A stretch of DNA of 6,690 nt from Desulfocapsa sp. (GCA_020717935.1 DYDK01000097.1:1-6690), one strand, 5' to 3'; shown: positions 1 through 6,690, counted from the first letter of the stretch. Numbers and translations: made by a program. Notes: generated by a model from the sequence alone, not told the origin.

Positions 1-101
1 TTGTCGCTTTGGGATTGCCTCACTGTTACATGGAGCAACTATGCGAAAATCGCTGTTGAATAAACTTCTAACAGACAACGAATCTTGGAGCACAAATTCC
101 C
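1..101. other. Unassigned DNA downstream of the rod operon
   Basis: No gene can be supported here. The plus strand is open from the edge to a TAA at 61-63 in one frame, but the roughly 20 encoded residues match nothing I recognise. A short imperfect hairpin (CAAC 36-39 and GCGA 43-46 with TCGC 50-53 and GTTG 55-58) has no T-run after it on either strand, so I do not call it a terminator. Before the MITE inserted, this sequence lay directly after the rodA stop codon and was probably the operon's 3' untranslated region or the end of a neighbouring gene. Confidence 0.4.
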
Positions 102-104
102 TTA

Positions 105-307
105 GGGCCTGTCCACAAATAACTTAAACAGATTGCATCTCATCTTCAGGCTATCTTTGGCTGCGGCTCAATCACAAAATCCTCATCGTAGCACAACTAC
201 GATTGCGGTTTCGGAGTCTCGCAAGCTCGCTTACCTGTTCAATCGCCGCAACCAAATCTAACCTAAATCTGAGCGCAATCATGTTCAAGTTATTTGTGGA
301 CAGGCCC
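105..307. mobile_element. MITE-like non-autonomous element (203 bp) with TTA target duplication
   Basis: The ends are perfect 21-bp terminal inverted repeats, 105-125 (starting GGGCCTGTCC) and 287-307 (ending GGACAGGCCC). Both sides are flanked by TTA (102-104 and 308-310), which fits a 3-bp TNA target duplication of the kind made by the IS1031 group of the IS5 family. The similarity extends imperfectly to 63-nt arms (105-167 and 245-307), with about 53 matched positions, 9 substitutions and 2 single-base gaps. The centre adds a perfect 7-bp hairpin (ATCGTAG 185-191, CTACGAT 197-203) and a weaker one at 221-234. There is no transposase ORF, so movement would need an enzyme supplied from elsewhere. 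The right copy of TTA is the complement of the rodA stop codon, so insertion left the gene intact. Structure and duplication are seen directly; the family assignment is inference. Confidence 0.85.
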
Positions 308-1438
308 TTATCCCTCGCAATCTTCCAGAGTAGACTCACTTTGAAAGCGACGCATACGAACACTCATCAGTATCCCCATCCCCAGCAAGGTCGTAAGCAG
401 GGAGGAGCCACCATAGCTAAATAGCGGCAAGGGGACTCCCACCACCGGAAGAAAACCAAGTATCATCAACAAGTTAATGACAGCCTGCCAGAAGATAAGG
501 GCCACCACCCCAAAGGAAAGAAAAAGTCCGAAACGGTCTCTTGCGGACATGGCAACATGTAGGCCCCAAGCAAGCATAAAAAAATAAATACCCAAAAAAA
601 ACAGACACCCACTAAAACCCCATTCCTCACTCCAGACAGCAAACGCAAAATCCGTATGCCGCTCCGGCAAAAAATGGAGATGCCCCTGGGTTCCTTCCAT
701 ATATCCCCGCCCAAACCAGCCACCACTACCAACGGCAATTTTTGATTGCAGAATCTGATATCCGGAACCACTCGTATCCTGTGCTGGATTTAACAAGGTC
801 TCCACCCGTTGTTTCTGGTAGGGCTTGAGGACAAACGACCAGCCCAGCACGGCCATTGCTATTCCGGTCGACCCAAGAATCATATAACTGGACCAGCGCA
901 ACCGGGCAAAGACCGTCATGGAGATAAAGATAATAACTAACATCAGGGCCGTGCCCAGATCAGGTTGAACCAGAATCAAGGTAAACGGAATGGCCATCAA
1001 CAGAATCGGAACAATCAGATCCTTGATGCTATACCCATCCACCACCTCTTTTCGGGCATAATAACTGGCCAAAGTAATAATGATCATCAATTTGGTGGGC
1101 TCCGAAGGTTGGAGTTGAAAAAAACCCAGATCAATCCAGCGTTGAGCCCCCTTGGCACTGTCACCAACAAAAATAACCAGTGCGAGTAATGCTATGATCG
1201 CGATATAAATGAAATAGTTCCAGAGTCGCAACTCTTTATAATCAAAACTGATAATAAAGACAATGCCGGCAACCCCCATCAACAGAAGATAACACTGCTT
1301 GATATACAGCGGCATACCCGTACTTAACGAAAAGGTCGCACTATAGAGATTGAGCAGGGCCATACCACAGACCAGAAGCAATAAGGTCAAAAGTACCCAG
1401 TCAAAATTTACCAGAAATCGCCTATCAACACGAAACAT
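308..1438 (-). CDS. rodA: RodA, SEDS peptidoglycan glycosyltransferase
   Basis: RodA polymerises lipid II into glycan strands during side-wall elongation, in a complex with PBP2 in the inner membrane. The 376-residue product has the usual family length and is almost entirely hydrophobic helices. Diagnostic segments are GAQRWIDLG (97-105) followed by QPSEPTK (110-116), the loop PERHTDFAFAVWSEEWG (258-274) carrying the putative catalytic Asp263, and the C-terminal PVVGVPLPLFSYGGSS (331-346), which separates RodA/FtsW-type proteins from other membrane proteins. The ATG at 1436-1438 is chosen because an in-frame TGA lies two codons upstream and GGTGA sits 3 nt before the start. A stronger TAAGGAG (1460-1466) is 21 nt away, too far to serve this ATG. 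It is the last gene of the operon, 127 nt after mrdA. Its TAA stop lies in the target duplication of the adjoining MITE. Confidence 0.97.
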   Translation of the reverse strand: MFRVDRRFLVNFDWVLLTLLLLVCGMALLNLYSATFSLSTGMPLYIKQCYLLLMGVAGIVFIISFDYKELRLWNYFIYIAIIALLALVIFVGDSAKGAQRWIDLGFFQLQPSEPTKLMIIITLASYYARKEVVDGYSIKDLIVPILLMAIPFTLILVQPDLGTALMLVIIFISMTVFARLRWSSYMILGSTGIAMAVLGWSFVLKPYQKQRVETLLNPAQDTSGSGYQILQSKIAVGSGGWFGRGYMEGTQGHLHFLPERHTDFAFAVWSEEWGFSGCLFFLGIYFFMLAWGLHVAMSARDRFGLFLSFGVVALIFWQAVINLLMILGFLPVVGVPLPLFSYGGSSLLTTLLGMGILMSVRMRRFQSESTLEDCEG

Positions 1439-1466
1439 TGTTCACCATTTTCGTAAGAACTCCTTA

Positions 1467-1515
1467 GGGGCCGTTAAGAAATAACCCATACTTTTTTCCA
1501 TTTCTTTACGGCCCC
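1467..1515. repeat. 49-bp inverted-repeat mini-element flanked by TTA in the mrdA-rodA gap
   Basis: Arms 1467-1482 (GGGGCCGTTAAGAAAT) and 1500-1515 are inverted repeats of 16 nt with one mismatch, separated by 17 nt. The direct repeats TTA at 1464-1466 and 1516-1518 flank it, the same trinucleotide duplicated around the MITE at 105-307. The outer arm shares the pattern GGGCC, GT, then AAATAAC with the MITE end, which hints at related transposition machinery. In the rodA-sense mRNA it would form a strong hairpin just upstream of TAAGGAG (1460-1466). No U-run follows, so it is not a standard terminator. It may be a very short MITE or internal-deletion remnant, or simply an mRNA processing or stabilising hairpin. 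Confidence 0.6.
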
Positions 1516-1518
1516 TTA

Positions 1519-1565
1519 TGCCGTTTTTGGAGCTAAAAAGGTATGAGCTATTTTTGAACGACGGC
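1519..1565. other. Remainder of the mrdA-rodA spacer
   Basis: This AT-rich 47-nt stretch follows the mrdA stop. It contains the direct repeat GAGCTA (1530-1535 and 1545-1550) and is bracketed by GCCGT (1520-1524) and ACGGC (1561-1565), which could pair weakly. No promoter or gene is convincing. Confidence 0.35.
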
Positions 1566-3464
1566 TTATTGCCCAACCGCCTTTCTAACGGCATCCACAG
1601 CCAGCCGATTGGCAAAATATTTCTGCATAACCACCTTGGCCACTGGTGCGGCCCCGGAACCACCATGCAGACCATGTTCAACCACAACAGCCACGGCAAT
1701 CTCAGGATCTTCAGCCGGTGCAAAACTGACAAATAAGGCATGATCTCGATATTTATAAGGGATATTCTCTTCCTTGAGATGTTTATACTGCTCCAATCTC
1801 ACCACCTGAGCAGTACCGGTCTTCCCACCAATAGTGACCCCTGGCACCCGAGCCGCACGAGCCGTTCCCCGTGCCCCCTGCACCACCTCAACCATCCCTT
1901 CACGGATCATTGTTATGAATTTTTTTTCATCATCCTGAAGCTCCCCAAGCAGTTGTGGCGTAAATGACTGCACAATCTTACCCTCAGAATTCGTCACACT
2001 TTCAATAAGTTGCGGCAGATACTTCTTGCCGCCATTGGCAAGAATAGAAGTCATCTGACAAAGTTGCAGGGGAGTAACCAGATCAAATCCCTGGCCAATG
2101 GAAATAGACAAGGTTTCGCCATCCTGCCACTTCACCCCGTATTTCTTTTTTTTCCACTCCTTGGTTGGAATAATTCCCTCCTTTTCATATTCAACAAGGG
2201 CATTGGTCTTGAGCCCTAACCCCAATTTGTTGGCATACTTGGCCAGACCATCAACTCCCACCTTCATTCCCACCTGATAAAAATAGACATCACAGGACTC
2301 ACTGATGGCCCGCATCAAATCCACGGTTCCATGCCCACCTTTTTTCCAGCAATGATACTGCCGGTTACCAAAAGGAATAGAGCCAGAACAATGGAAGGTG
2401 GTGTCTTTGGTGATGACTCCGGTAGCGAGTCCCGCCAGGGCCGTCACCATTTTGTAGGTGGATCCAGGCGGATACATGGCCTGAAAAGCCTTGTTTATCA
2501 GAGGATGCTTCGGATTATCAGTCAAGGCCTTCCATTTTTCCTGCGAAATCCCGCCCTCAAAATCAGCCAAATGCAAGCGAGGCGTGGAGGCCAGCACCAG
2601 AATGCGTCCGGTCTTCACCTCCATCACCACTACCGCCCCTGATTTTTCACCAACATCCATGGCCTCTTCCGCCACCTGTTGCAAATCCATGTCCAGGGTT
2701 AAGCGGACTTCATCGCCTGGCACCGGCTCCACATGGGTCAATAGCTTCTGTTCAAAACCCCGAGCGTTGACCTCGGAAGAATCACTCCCTTTTTCACCGC
2801 GCAAGGTTTTTTCCCATAATTTTTCCAGACCCATCTTCCCTACCAGATCACCACCCCGATAAAAATCGGTGCCAGCAATCTCCAGCTCATCCTTACTGAT
2901 TTCACCAAGATATCCAATCACATGGGCGGCCATATCACCATAATGATAAAAACGGGTGGGAAAGACCTCGATACGAATTCCAGGGAACTCTTTGTTATGC
3001 GTCTCTAAATAAGCCAGAGTATCCCAGTTCAGATTTTCCTGCAAACGGATAGGAATATGCCGTTGTTTGCTTTCCGCTTCCCTGATCCTTTTCCAGAGCA
3101 CCGACACATCTTCTTTGAGCACCACAGATAATCGCTTCAACAGATCATCTATATCGTTGGAATCTTCACGAACCAGCACCACATTAAAAGACGGCTTATT
3201 GGTCACCAGTTCCTTGCCGTTTCGATCAAAGATATCGCCACGGGGCGGGACCACTTTGCGAATGCGAACCCGATTATTTTCAGCTTTCCCACGATATTCT
3301 TCTCCCTTGTGGATCTGCAAAAACCAGAGTCGGAGAAGAATCGTAGCGGCAAAGAAGAGCACCACCAGAGCCGCACCCAAGACCCGCTTTCGAAGCGCAT
3401 CCAGATCAGCCTGTTCGTACTCCGAAATCTCTCCTAATTCTTCCAGAAAGGCCCATTTAATCAT
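1566..3464 (-). CDS. mrdA: Penicillin-binding protein 2 (peptidoglycan D,D-transpeptidase)
   Basis: PBP2 cross-links the glycan strands made by RodA and is the mecillinam-type target of the elongasome. The 632-residue protein has a cytoplasmic N-terminus (1-29), one membrane anchor (about 30-50), a dimerisation or pedestal region beginning near the VPPRGDIFDRNG segment (72-83), and a C-terminal transpeptidase domain. The three active-site motifs are present: S335-T-Y-K338 with the acylated serine, S390-C-D392, and K548-T-G-T551. Cys359, Cys372, His378 and Cys391 occupy the spacing of the zinc-binding residues described for gammaproteobacterial PBP2. The ATG at 3462-3464 is preceded by an in-frame TGA five codons upstream and by only a weak GGA, so translation may depend on coupling to the small ORF just upstream. 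It lies 75 nt after mreD and 127 nt before rodA. The product assignment is very secure; mrdA is used in the PBP2 sense (also called pbp2 or pbpA). Confidence 0.97.
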   Translation of the reverse strand: MIKWAFLEELGEISEYEQADLDALRKRVLGAALVVLFFAATILLRLWFLQIHKGEEYRGKAENNRVRIRKVVPPRGDIFDRNGKELVTNKPSFNVVLVREDSNDIDDLLKRLSVVLKEDVSVLWKRIREAESKQRHIPIRLQENLNWDTLAYLETHNKEFPGIRIEVFPTRFYHYGDMAAHVIGYLGEISKDELEIAGTDFYRGGDLVGKMGLEKLWEKTLRGEKGSDSSEVNARGFEQKLLTHVEPVPGDEVRLTLDMDLQQVAEEAMDVGEKSGAVVVMEVKTGRILVLASTPRLHLADFEGGISQEKWKALTDNPKHPLINKAFQAMYPPGSTYKMVTALAGLATGVITKDTTFHCSGSIPFGNRQYHCWKKGGHGTVDLMRAISESCDVYFYQVGMKVGVDGLAKYANKLGLGLKTNALVEYEKEGIIPTKEWKKKKYGVKWQDGETLSISIGQGFDLVTPLQLCQMTSILANGGKKYLPQLIESVTNSEGKIVQSFTPQLLGELQDDEKKFITMIREGMVEVVQGARGTARAARVPGVTIGGKTGTAQVVRLEQYKHLKEENIPYKYRDHALFVSFAPAEDPEIAVAVVVEHGLHGGSGAAPVAKVVMQKYFANRLAVDAVRKAVGQ

Positions 3465-3476
3465 TGTGAAGATCCA

Positions 3477-3527
3477 TCAATTTTCGCAACAATTCCGTCC
3501 CCTCTCGTTTGTCATTATCTTCACCAT
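3477..3527 (-). CDS. Possible 16-codon leader ORF upstream of mrdA
   Basis: An ATG at 3525-3527 follows AAGGAAGG (3533-3540) at 5-nt spacing, one of the best ribosome binding sites in the window. It opens a 16-residue frame, MVKIMTNERGRNCCEN, ending at TGA (3477-3479). The stop is 12 nt before the mrdA ATG and lies in the same reading frame as mrdA. The purine-rich site overlaps the last base of the mreD stop codon. Mechanistically it could couple mreD translation to mrdA by re-initiation. It could also be the original mrdA start cut off by a nonsense mutation, or a chance arrangement. The peptide matches no family I know. The ORF and binding site are seen directly; function is inference. Confidence 0.3.
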   Translation of the reverse strand: MVKIMTNERGRNCCEN

Positions 3528-3539
3528 AACGCCCTTCCT

Positions 3540-4076
3540 TTAACGAAAATGATTTCCTGAACGCTTCCGTAAAAGACGAGGGGCCACAAGGCGCCGTTTT
3601 AACACCTGTTCGTAGAGACGATTATACACAAGGAAACAAGGGATTGTGGCCACAATCAAGATTAAGGTTTGCTGAATAATTATACCCCAGGACCAATCCG
3701 GCAAGATTCCGGGAAGAGCCAGGGCATAAAAAGCATAAAGAGCGGAAGAACCGATCAGGAAAGCCATCCCCACTAAGGGAATTTGATAAGCGACTTCTTT
3801 CACCGGACTCTTTTCTTTGAAAATCTTCAGGGAAATAAAAAGCAAAAGATACAACAGGGGATAAGTGCCCAGATATAGACCGGAAACAACATCCATCATC
3901 CAGCCCAGGGCAAGAACGAGAAGAATCCCGCGCACCCAGTCAAAACGATAGGCGCAAAAAGCAATCAGAATAAAACTCAAATCAGGATTTCCCAACCAGG
4001 CTGGAAACAACCGGAAAATGGTCGTCTGAATGACAACGAGAATTATCTCCACCAATAAAAAACTCAATATCAACAT
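3540..4076 (-). CDS. mreD: MreD, rod shape-determining membrane protein
   Basis: MreD is a small integral membrane protein that works with MreC to link MreB filaments with the PBP2-RodA synthase. The 178-residue product is typical in length and strongly hydrophobic, with about five to six predicted membrane segments (roughly 2-22, 32-45, 48-65, 70-86, 98-120 and 130-150) and a basic cytoplasmic tail (KRRLVAPRLLRKRS, 160-173). The segment G58-WMMDVVSGLYLGTYPLLY (58-76) has the G..xD..SG..LG..P arrangement typical of the family. The ATG at 4074-4076 lies 20 nt after the mreC stop with no strong ribosome binding site, consistent with translational coupling. Sequence divergence in this family is high, so the call rests on the motif, topology and position between mreC and mrdA. 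Confidence 0.93.
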   Translation of the reverse strand: MLILSFLLVEIILVVIQTTIFRLFPAWLGNPDLSFILIAFCAYRFDWVRGILLVLALGWMMDVVSGLYLGTYPLLYLLLFISLKIFKEKSPVKEVAYQIPLVGMAFLIGSSALYAFYALALPGILPDWSWGIIIQQTLILIVATIPCFLVYNRLYEQVLKRRLVAPRLLRKRSGNHFR

Positions 4077-4096
4077 ACACTCTACTGGGCACCAAT

Positions 4097-4984
4097 CTAT
4101 TGGACAACCTGTTCAACCGAGCGACCCATCTCTGCGGCAATTTTCTGTTTTTCGGAAAGATCAATAAACACCATCTCCAACCGTTCAAACTCAACGATAG
4201 GAGCAACCTCAATTTCCTGAAACATTCCCCGTCGTTGCGAATGAACCGCCGATACCGTGCCCAAGGGAATTCCGGAAGGAAAGGCCCCGCCCACACCAGC
4301 GGTGACGATACGATCCCCAACTTCAACATCCACATTTTTGAGGATATAATGGAGGATATACCCTTTATCAGCCGCCCCTTTCAAAATCCCTCGAATCCGG
4401 TTTTTCTGGATCATAGCATCAATGGCGCTGCTCGGAGCATTGGTCAATAAAATTTTGGAATAATGATCAGAGATCTGAGTAATCTGACCAACCACTCCCT
4501 GAGAAGTTCGGGCAATCATCCCCTCAATCACGCCATCATTTTTTCCCCGATCAATAATCAAGGTCTGAAACCAGAAGGAAGGATCCTTGCCAATCACTCG
4601 TGCGGTCATGGAGGGAAAATTTTCTTCATTCTTGAAGGCAAGCTCATTTTCCAGATACCGATTGCGAGCGTAGGCCTCACGGTACTGATCCAGTTGCTGC
4701 TGATACTCAGTGATCTTTATGCGCAACTGTTTATTATCATCCCTGATATTCCACAAGACAAGGTAGTCTTGAGCAAAGAGCTGCAAGTTACTGACCATTG
4801 TGGTGGTCGCACGCTGCACCGGACCCAAACCCTGCATGATCATCTGCTGCACCGCCCCAAACTGGCTTCCTATCGTCGAACCAAACAGGAACAGGGCGAG
4901 GATCAGCAAGATTCCTGCCAGCACGCAAAGCTTAACAAGTGTAAAGGAAGACTGGCTTTTTCTTACATTCACTGATTTCTTCAA
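4097..4984 (-). CDS. mreC: MreC, rod shape-determining periplasmic scaffold
   Basis: MreC is a bitopic protein whose periplasmic part binds and activates PBP2. The 295-residue product has a basic cytoplasmic N-terminus, one membrane helix (about 15-37), a coiled-coil region (about 80-120, rich in Q, E, K and R), and two beta domains (about 125-275). Family landmarks are GVVGQI (163-168), GDRIVTAGVGGAFPSGIPLG (223-242) and the closing FQEIEVAPIVEFERLEMVFI (255-274). The longest frame begins with TTG (4982-4984); an in-frame TAA three codons further upstream blocks extension. A GTG at 4970-4972 (codon 5) is an alternative. Neither has a strong ribosome binding site and there is no ATG start, so the exact start is uncertain. 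The gene lies 26 nt after mreB and 20 nt before mreD. Confidence 0.95.
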   Translation of the reverse strand: MKKSVNVRKSQSSFTLVKLCVLAGILLILALFLFGSTIGSQFGAVQQMIMQGLGPVQRATTTMVSNLQLFAQDYLVLWNIRDDNKQLRIKITEYQQQLDQYREAYARNRYLENELAFKNEENFPSMTARVIGKDPSFWFQTLIIDRGKNDGVIEGMIARTSQGVVGQITQISDHYSKILLTNAPSSAIDAMIQKNRIRGILKGAADKGYILHYILKNVDVEVGDRIVTAGVGGAFPSGIPLGTVSAVHSQRRGMFQEIEVAPIVEFERLEMVFIDLSEKQKIAAEMGRSVEQVVQ

Positions 4985-5010
4985 GGATTTCTTTTATGCA
5001 CAATAACATC

Positions 5011-6051
<1,041 letters not shown>

Positions 6052-6054
6052 TCA

Positions 6055-6060
6055 TTCCTT
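6055..6060 (-). promoter_or_regulatory. Ribosome binding site of mreB
   Basis: AAGGAA on the minus strand lies 6 nt before the mreB ATG. Just upstream in the leader, TTGGC and GCCAA (6088-6092 and 6076-6080) can form a 5-bp hairpin with a 7-nt loop, followed by GGTGTTTTTATA. It is too weak to call an attenuator from sequence alone. Confidence 0.75.
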
Positions 6061-6114
6061 GTATATAAAAACACCTTGGCATGAACCGCCAACGACTCCC
6101 ATAAAAAAGAAATA

Positions 6115-6143
6115 ATTTTACCAAAATCTCCCGCCATTAGCAA
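6115..6143 (-). promoter_or_regulatory. Candidate sigma70 promoter of the mreB-mreC-mreD-mrdA-rodA operon
   Basis: On the minus strand, TTGCTA (6138-6143) and TAAAAT (6115-6120) are separated by exactly 17 nt, close to the consensus TTGACA and TATAAT. Transcription would start near 6107 and give a leader of about 60 nt before mreB. It faces away from the tRNA promoter in the same gap. No operator-like palindrome stands out. Confidence 0.6.
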
Positions 6144-6204
6144 GAGATATCCCCCATCATCACCTGCCAATCACTCACAAACCCCCAAAAAAAAGAAAAA
6201 GAGA

Positions 6205-6233
6205 TTGACGACATTAATAAATCCTGGTATTAA
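6205..6233 (+). promoter_or_regulatory. Sigma70 promoter of the tRNA-Ala gene
   Basis: TTGACG (6205-6210) and TATTAA (6228-6233) lie 17 nt apart, with an A-rich stretch (6187-6200) upstream that could act as an UP element. Initiation near 6240 would leave a 5' leader of about 26 nt to be removed by RNase P. Confidence 0.7.
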
Positions 6234-6265
6234 ACTCTTGCTTTTCAGTTACAAAAAAATCCTTT

Positions 6266-6341
<76 letters not shown>

Positions 6342-6353
6342 TTACAACATTTT

Positions 6354-6391
6354 AGGCCAGTTTCGGGTTCATCCTGGAGCTGGCCTTTTTT
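6354..6391 (+). terminator. Factor-independent terminator of the tRNA-Ala gene
   Basis: AGGCCAG (6354-6360) pairs with CTGGCCT (6380-6386), and an inner CGGG/CCTG stem (6364-6367, 6373-6376) tightens the loop. A run of six T (6386-6391) follows at once. It lies 12 nt after the tRNA CCA. The reverse direction lacks a good T-run, so it is probably one-way and does not stop transcription coming from the transposase side. Confidence 0.8.
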
Positions 6392-6484
6392 GTTTCCAGC
6401 GACTTCCACCATAGCCCACCACAGTCCAAAATAACTTCAGATTTCCTGATCCGGGCGCACTTGGCGTTGGCACTTTTTATGATG
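6392..6484. other. Spacer between tRNA terminator and transposase 3' end, possible IS end
   Basis: This 93-nt stretch carries GTCCAAAATAACTTCAGATT (6424-6443), which resembles the MITE end at 112-134 with small gaps, in the orientation expected for an element end reading into the transposase gene. The exact boundary and any target duplication cannot be fixed because the other end is outside the window. Confidence 0.4.
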
Positions 6485-6690
6485 TCAAACCAGTGTGTAA
6501 ATAAATCGACACCCTGTTTCAGGGTGGCAGAAGTTTAATTGATTGAGTTCCTCCAGCAGCGCTGCAATTGCCCGGTCATGCGTGGGACTCGCCATACGAT
6601 GAATTTTGACGGAGAGTGTTCTGGCGTTTTCATCAGGGATAAGTTCGGCTGACGAAATAAACAGCTCCCGGATCAACGCCCGGGCCTCAT
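6485..6690 (-). CDS. Putative transposase, C-terminal fragment (5' part beyond the window)
   Basis: The frame is open from the right edge to TGA at 6485-6487 and encodes 67 residues, running from EARALIRELFISSAEL to HPETGCRFIYTLV. I remember similar tails, with RTLxVKIHxMASPxxDxAIxALLEELN, on multi-hundred-residue proteins annotated as putative transposases in deltaproteobacteria. Nothing of the catalytic core is visible, so the family is unresolved. TTG at 6674-6676 could start a small protein, but the open frame continues upstream without a stop, which favours a truncated view of a longer gene. A perfect 7-bp hairpin (CACCCTG 6510-6516, CAGGGTG 6520-6526) lies inside the coding end. It converges on the tRNA gene. 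The call rests on remembered resemblance only. Confidence 0.5.
   Translation of the reverse strand, partial: EARALIRELFISSAELIPDENARTLSVKIHRMASPTHDRAIAALLEELNQLNFCHPETGCRFIYTLV

Noticed and set aside
36..58. Hairpin near the left edge as the rod operon terminator
   Set aside because: Short, bulged stem with no T-run after it on either strand.
172..363. 63-codon minus-strand ORF running from rodA into the left MITE
   Set aside because: It overlaps the 3' end of rodA out of frame and is made mostly of the MITE arm; there is no binding site or family resemblance.
466..771. Long out-of-frame ORFs inside rodA, mrdA, mreC and mreB on both strands
   Set aside because: They are shadows of well-supported genes, with no binding sites or recognisable domains.
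1500..1515. mrdA-rodA hairpin as an intrinsic terminator
   Set aside because: No U-run follows it on the minus strand, and rodA needs the operon transcript.
3457..3600. A further open minus frame across the mreD-mrdA gap, ending EGTELLRKLMDLHND at a TAA overlapping the mrdA start
   Set aside because: It looks protein-like but has no start codon with a binding site, and mreD already has full family length, so a frameshifted mreD tail is not needed.

Overview
The window holds the complete rod-shape (elongasome) operon of a Gram-negative bacterium, read on the minus strand in the order mreB, mreC, mreD, mrdA (PBP2), rodA (positions 6048 down to 308). Protein style (MreB with a short membrane-binding N-terminus, PBP2 with a Cys/His cluster, RodA with the SEDS signature), moderate G+C and a transposase tail of a kind I associate with sulfate-reducing deltaproteobacteria suggest Desulfobacterota, perhaps Desulfobulbales. 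That placement is inference from remembered family resemblance, not from a search.

Right side (about 6049-6690): a tRNA-Ala(GGC) gene with encoded CCA runs on the plus strand, with its own sigma70-type promoter and a factor-independent terminator. The rod operon promoter fires divergently from the same 217-bp gap. Beyond the terminator lies the 3' end of a transposase-like gene on the minus strand, cut by the window edge.

Centre (308-6048): MreB filaments at the inner membrane position the machine. MreC and MreD connect them to the periplasmic synthase pair, PBP2 (transpeptidase) and RodA (SEDS glycosyltransferase). The five genes are closely spaced and probably co-transcribed. All key catalytic motifs I looked for are present and no gene is broken. 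Two gaps are not plain spacers. The mreD-mrdA gap has a 16-codon ORF with a much better ribosome binding site than mrdA itself, in frame with mrdA and separated from it by one TGA. The mrdA-rodA gap holds a 49-bp inverted-repeat element flanked by TTA.

Left side (1-310): a 203-bp MITE-like element with perfect 21-bp terminal inverted repeats and a TTA target duplication sits exactly on the rodA stop codon, so the duplication preserved the stop. Its two 63-nt arms pair almost fully in the rodA-sense strand: every substitution between the arms becomes a G.U wobble or a tandem G.A pair there. Positions 1-101 hold nothing I can assign.

I see no new defence, metabolic or signalling system. The unusual content is the mobile-element insertions around a housekeeping operon and the possible small leader ORF before mrdA.
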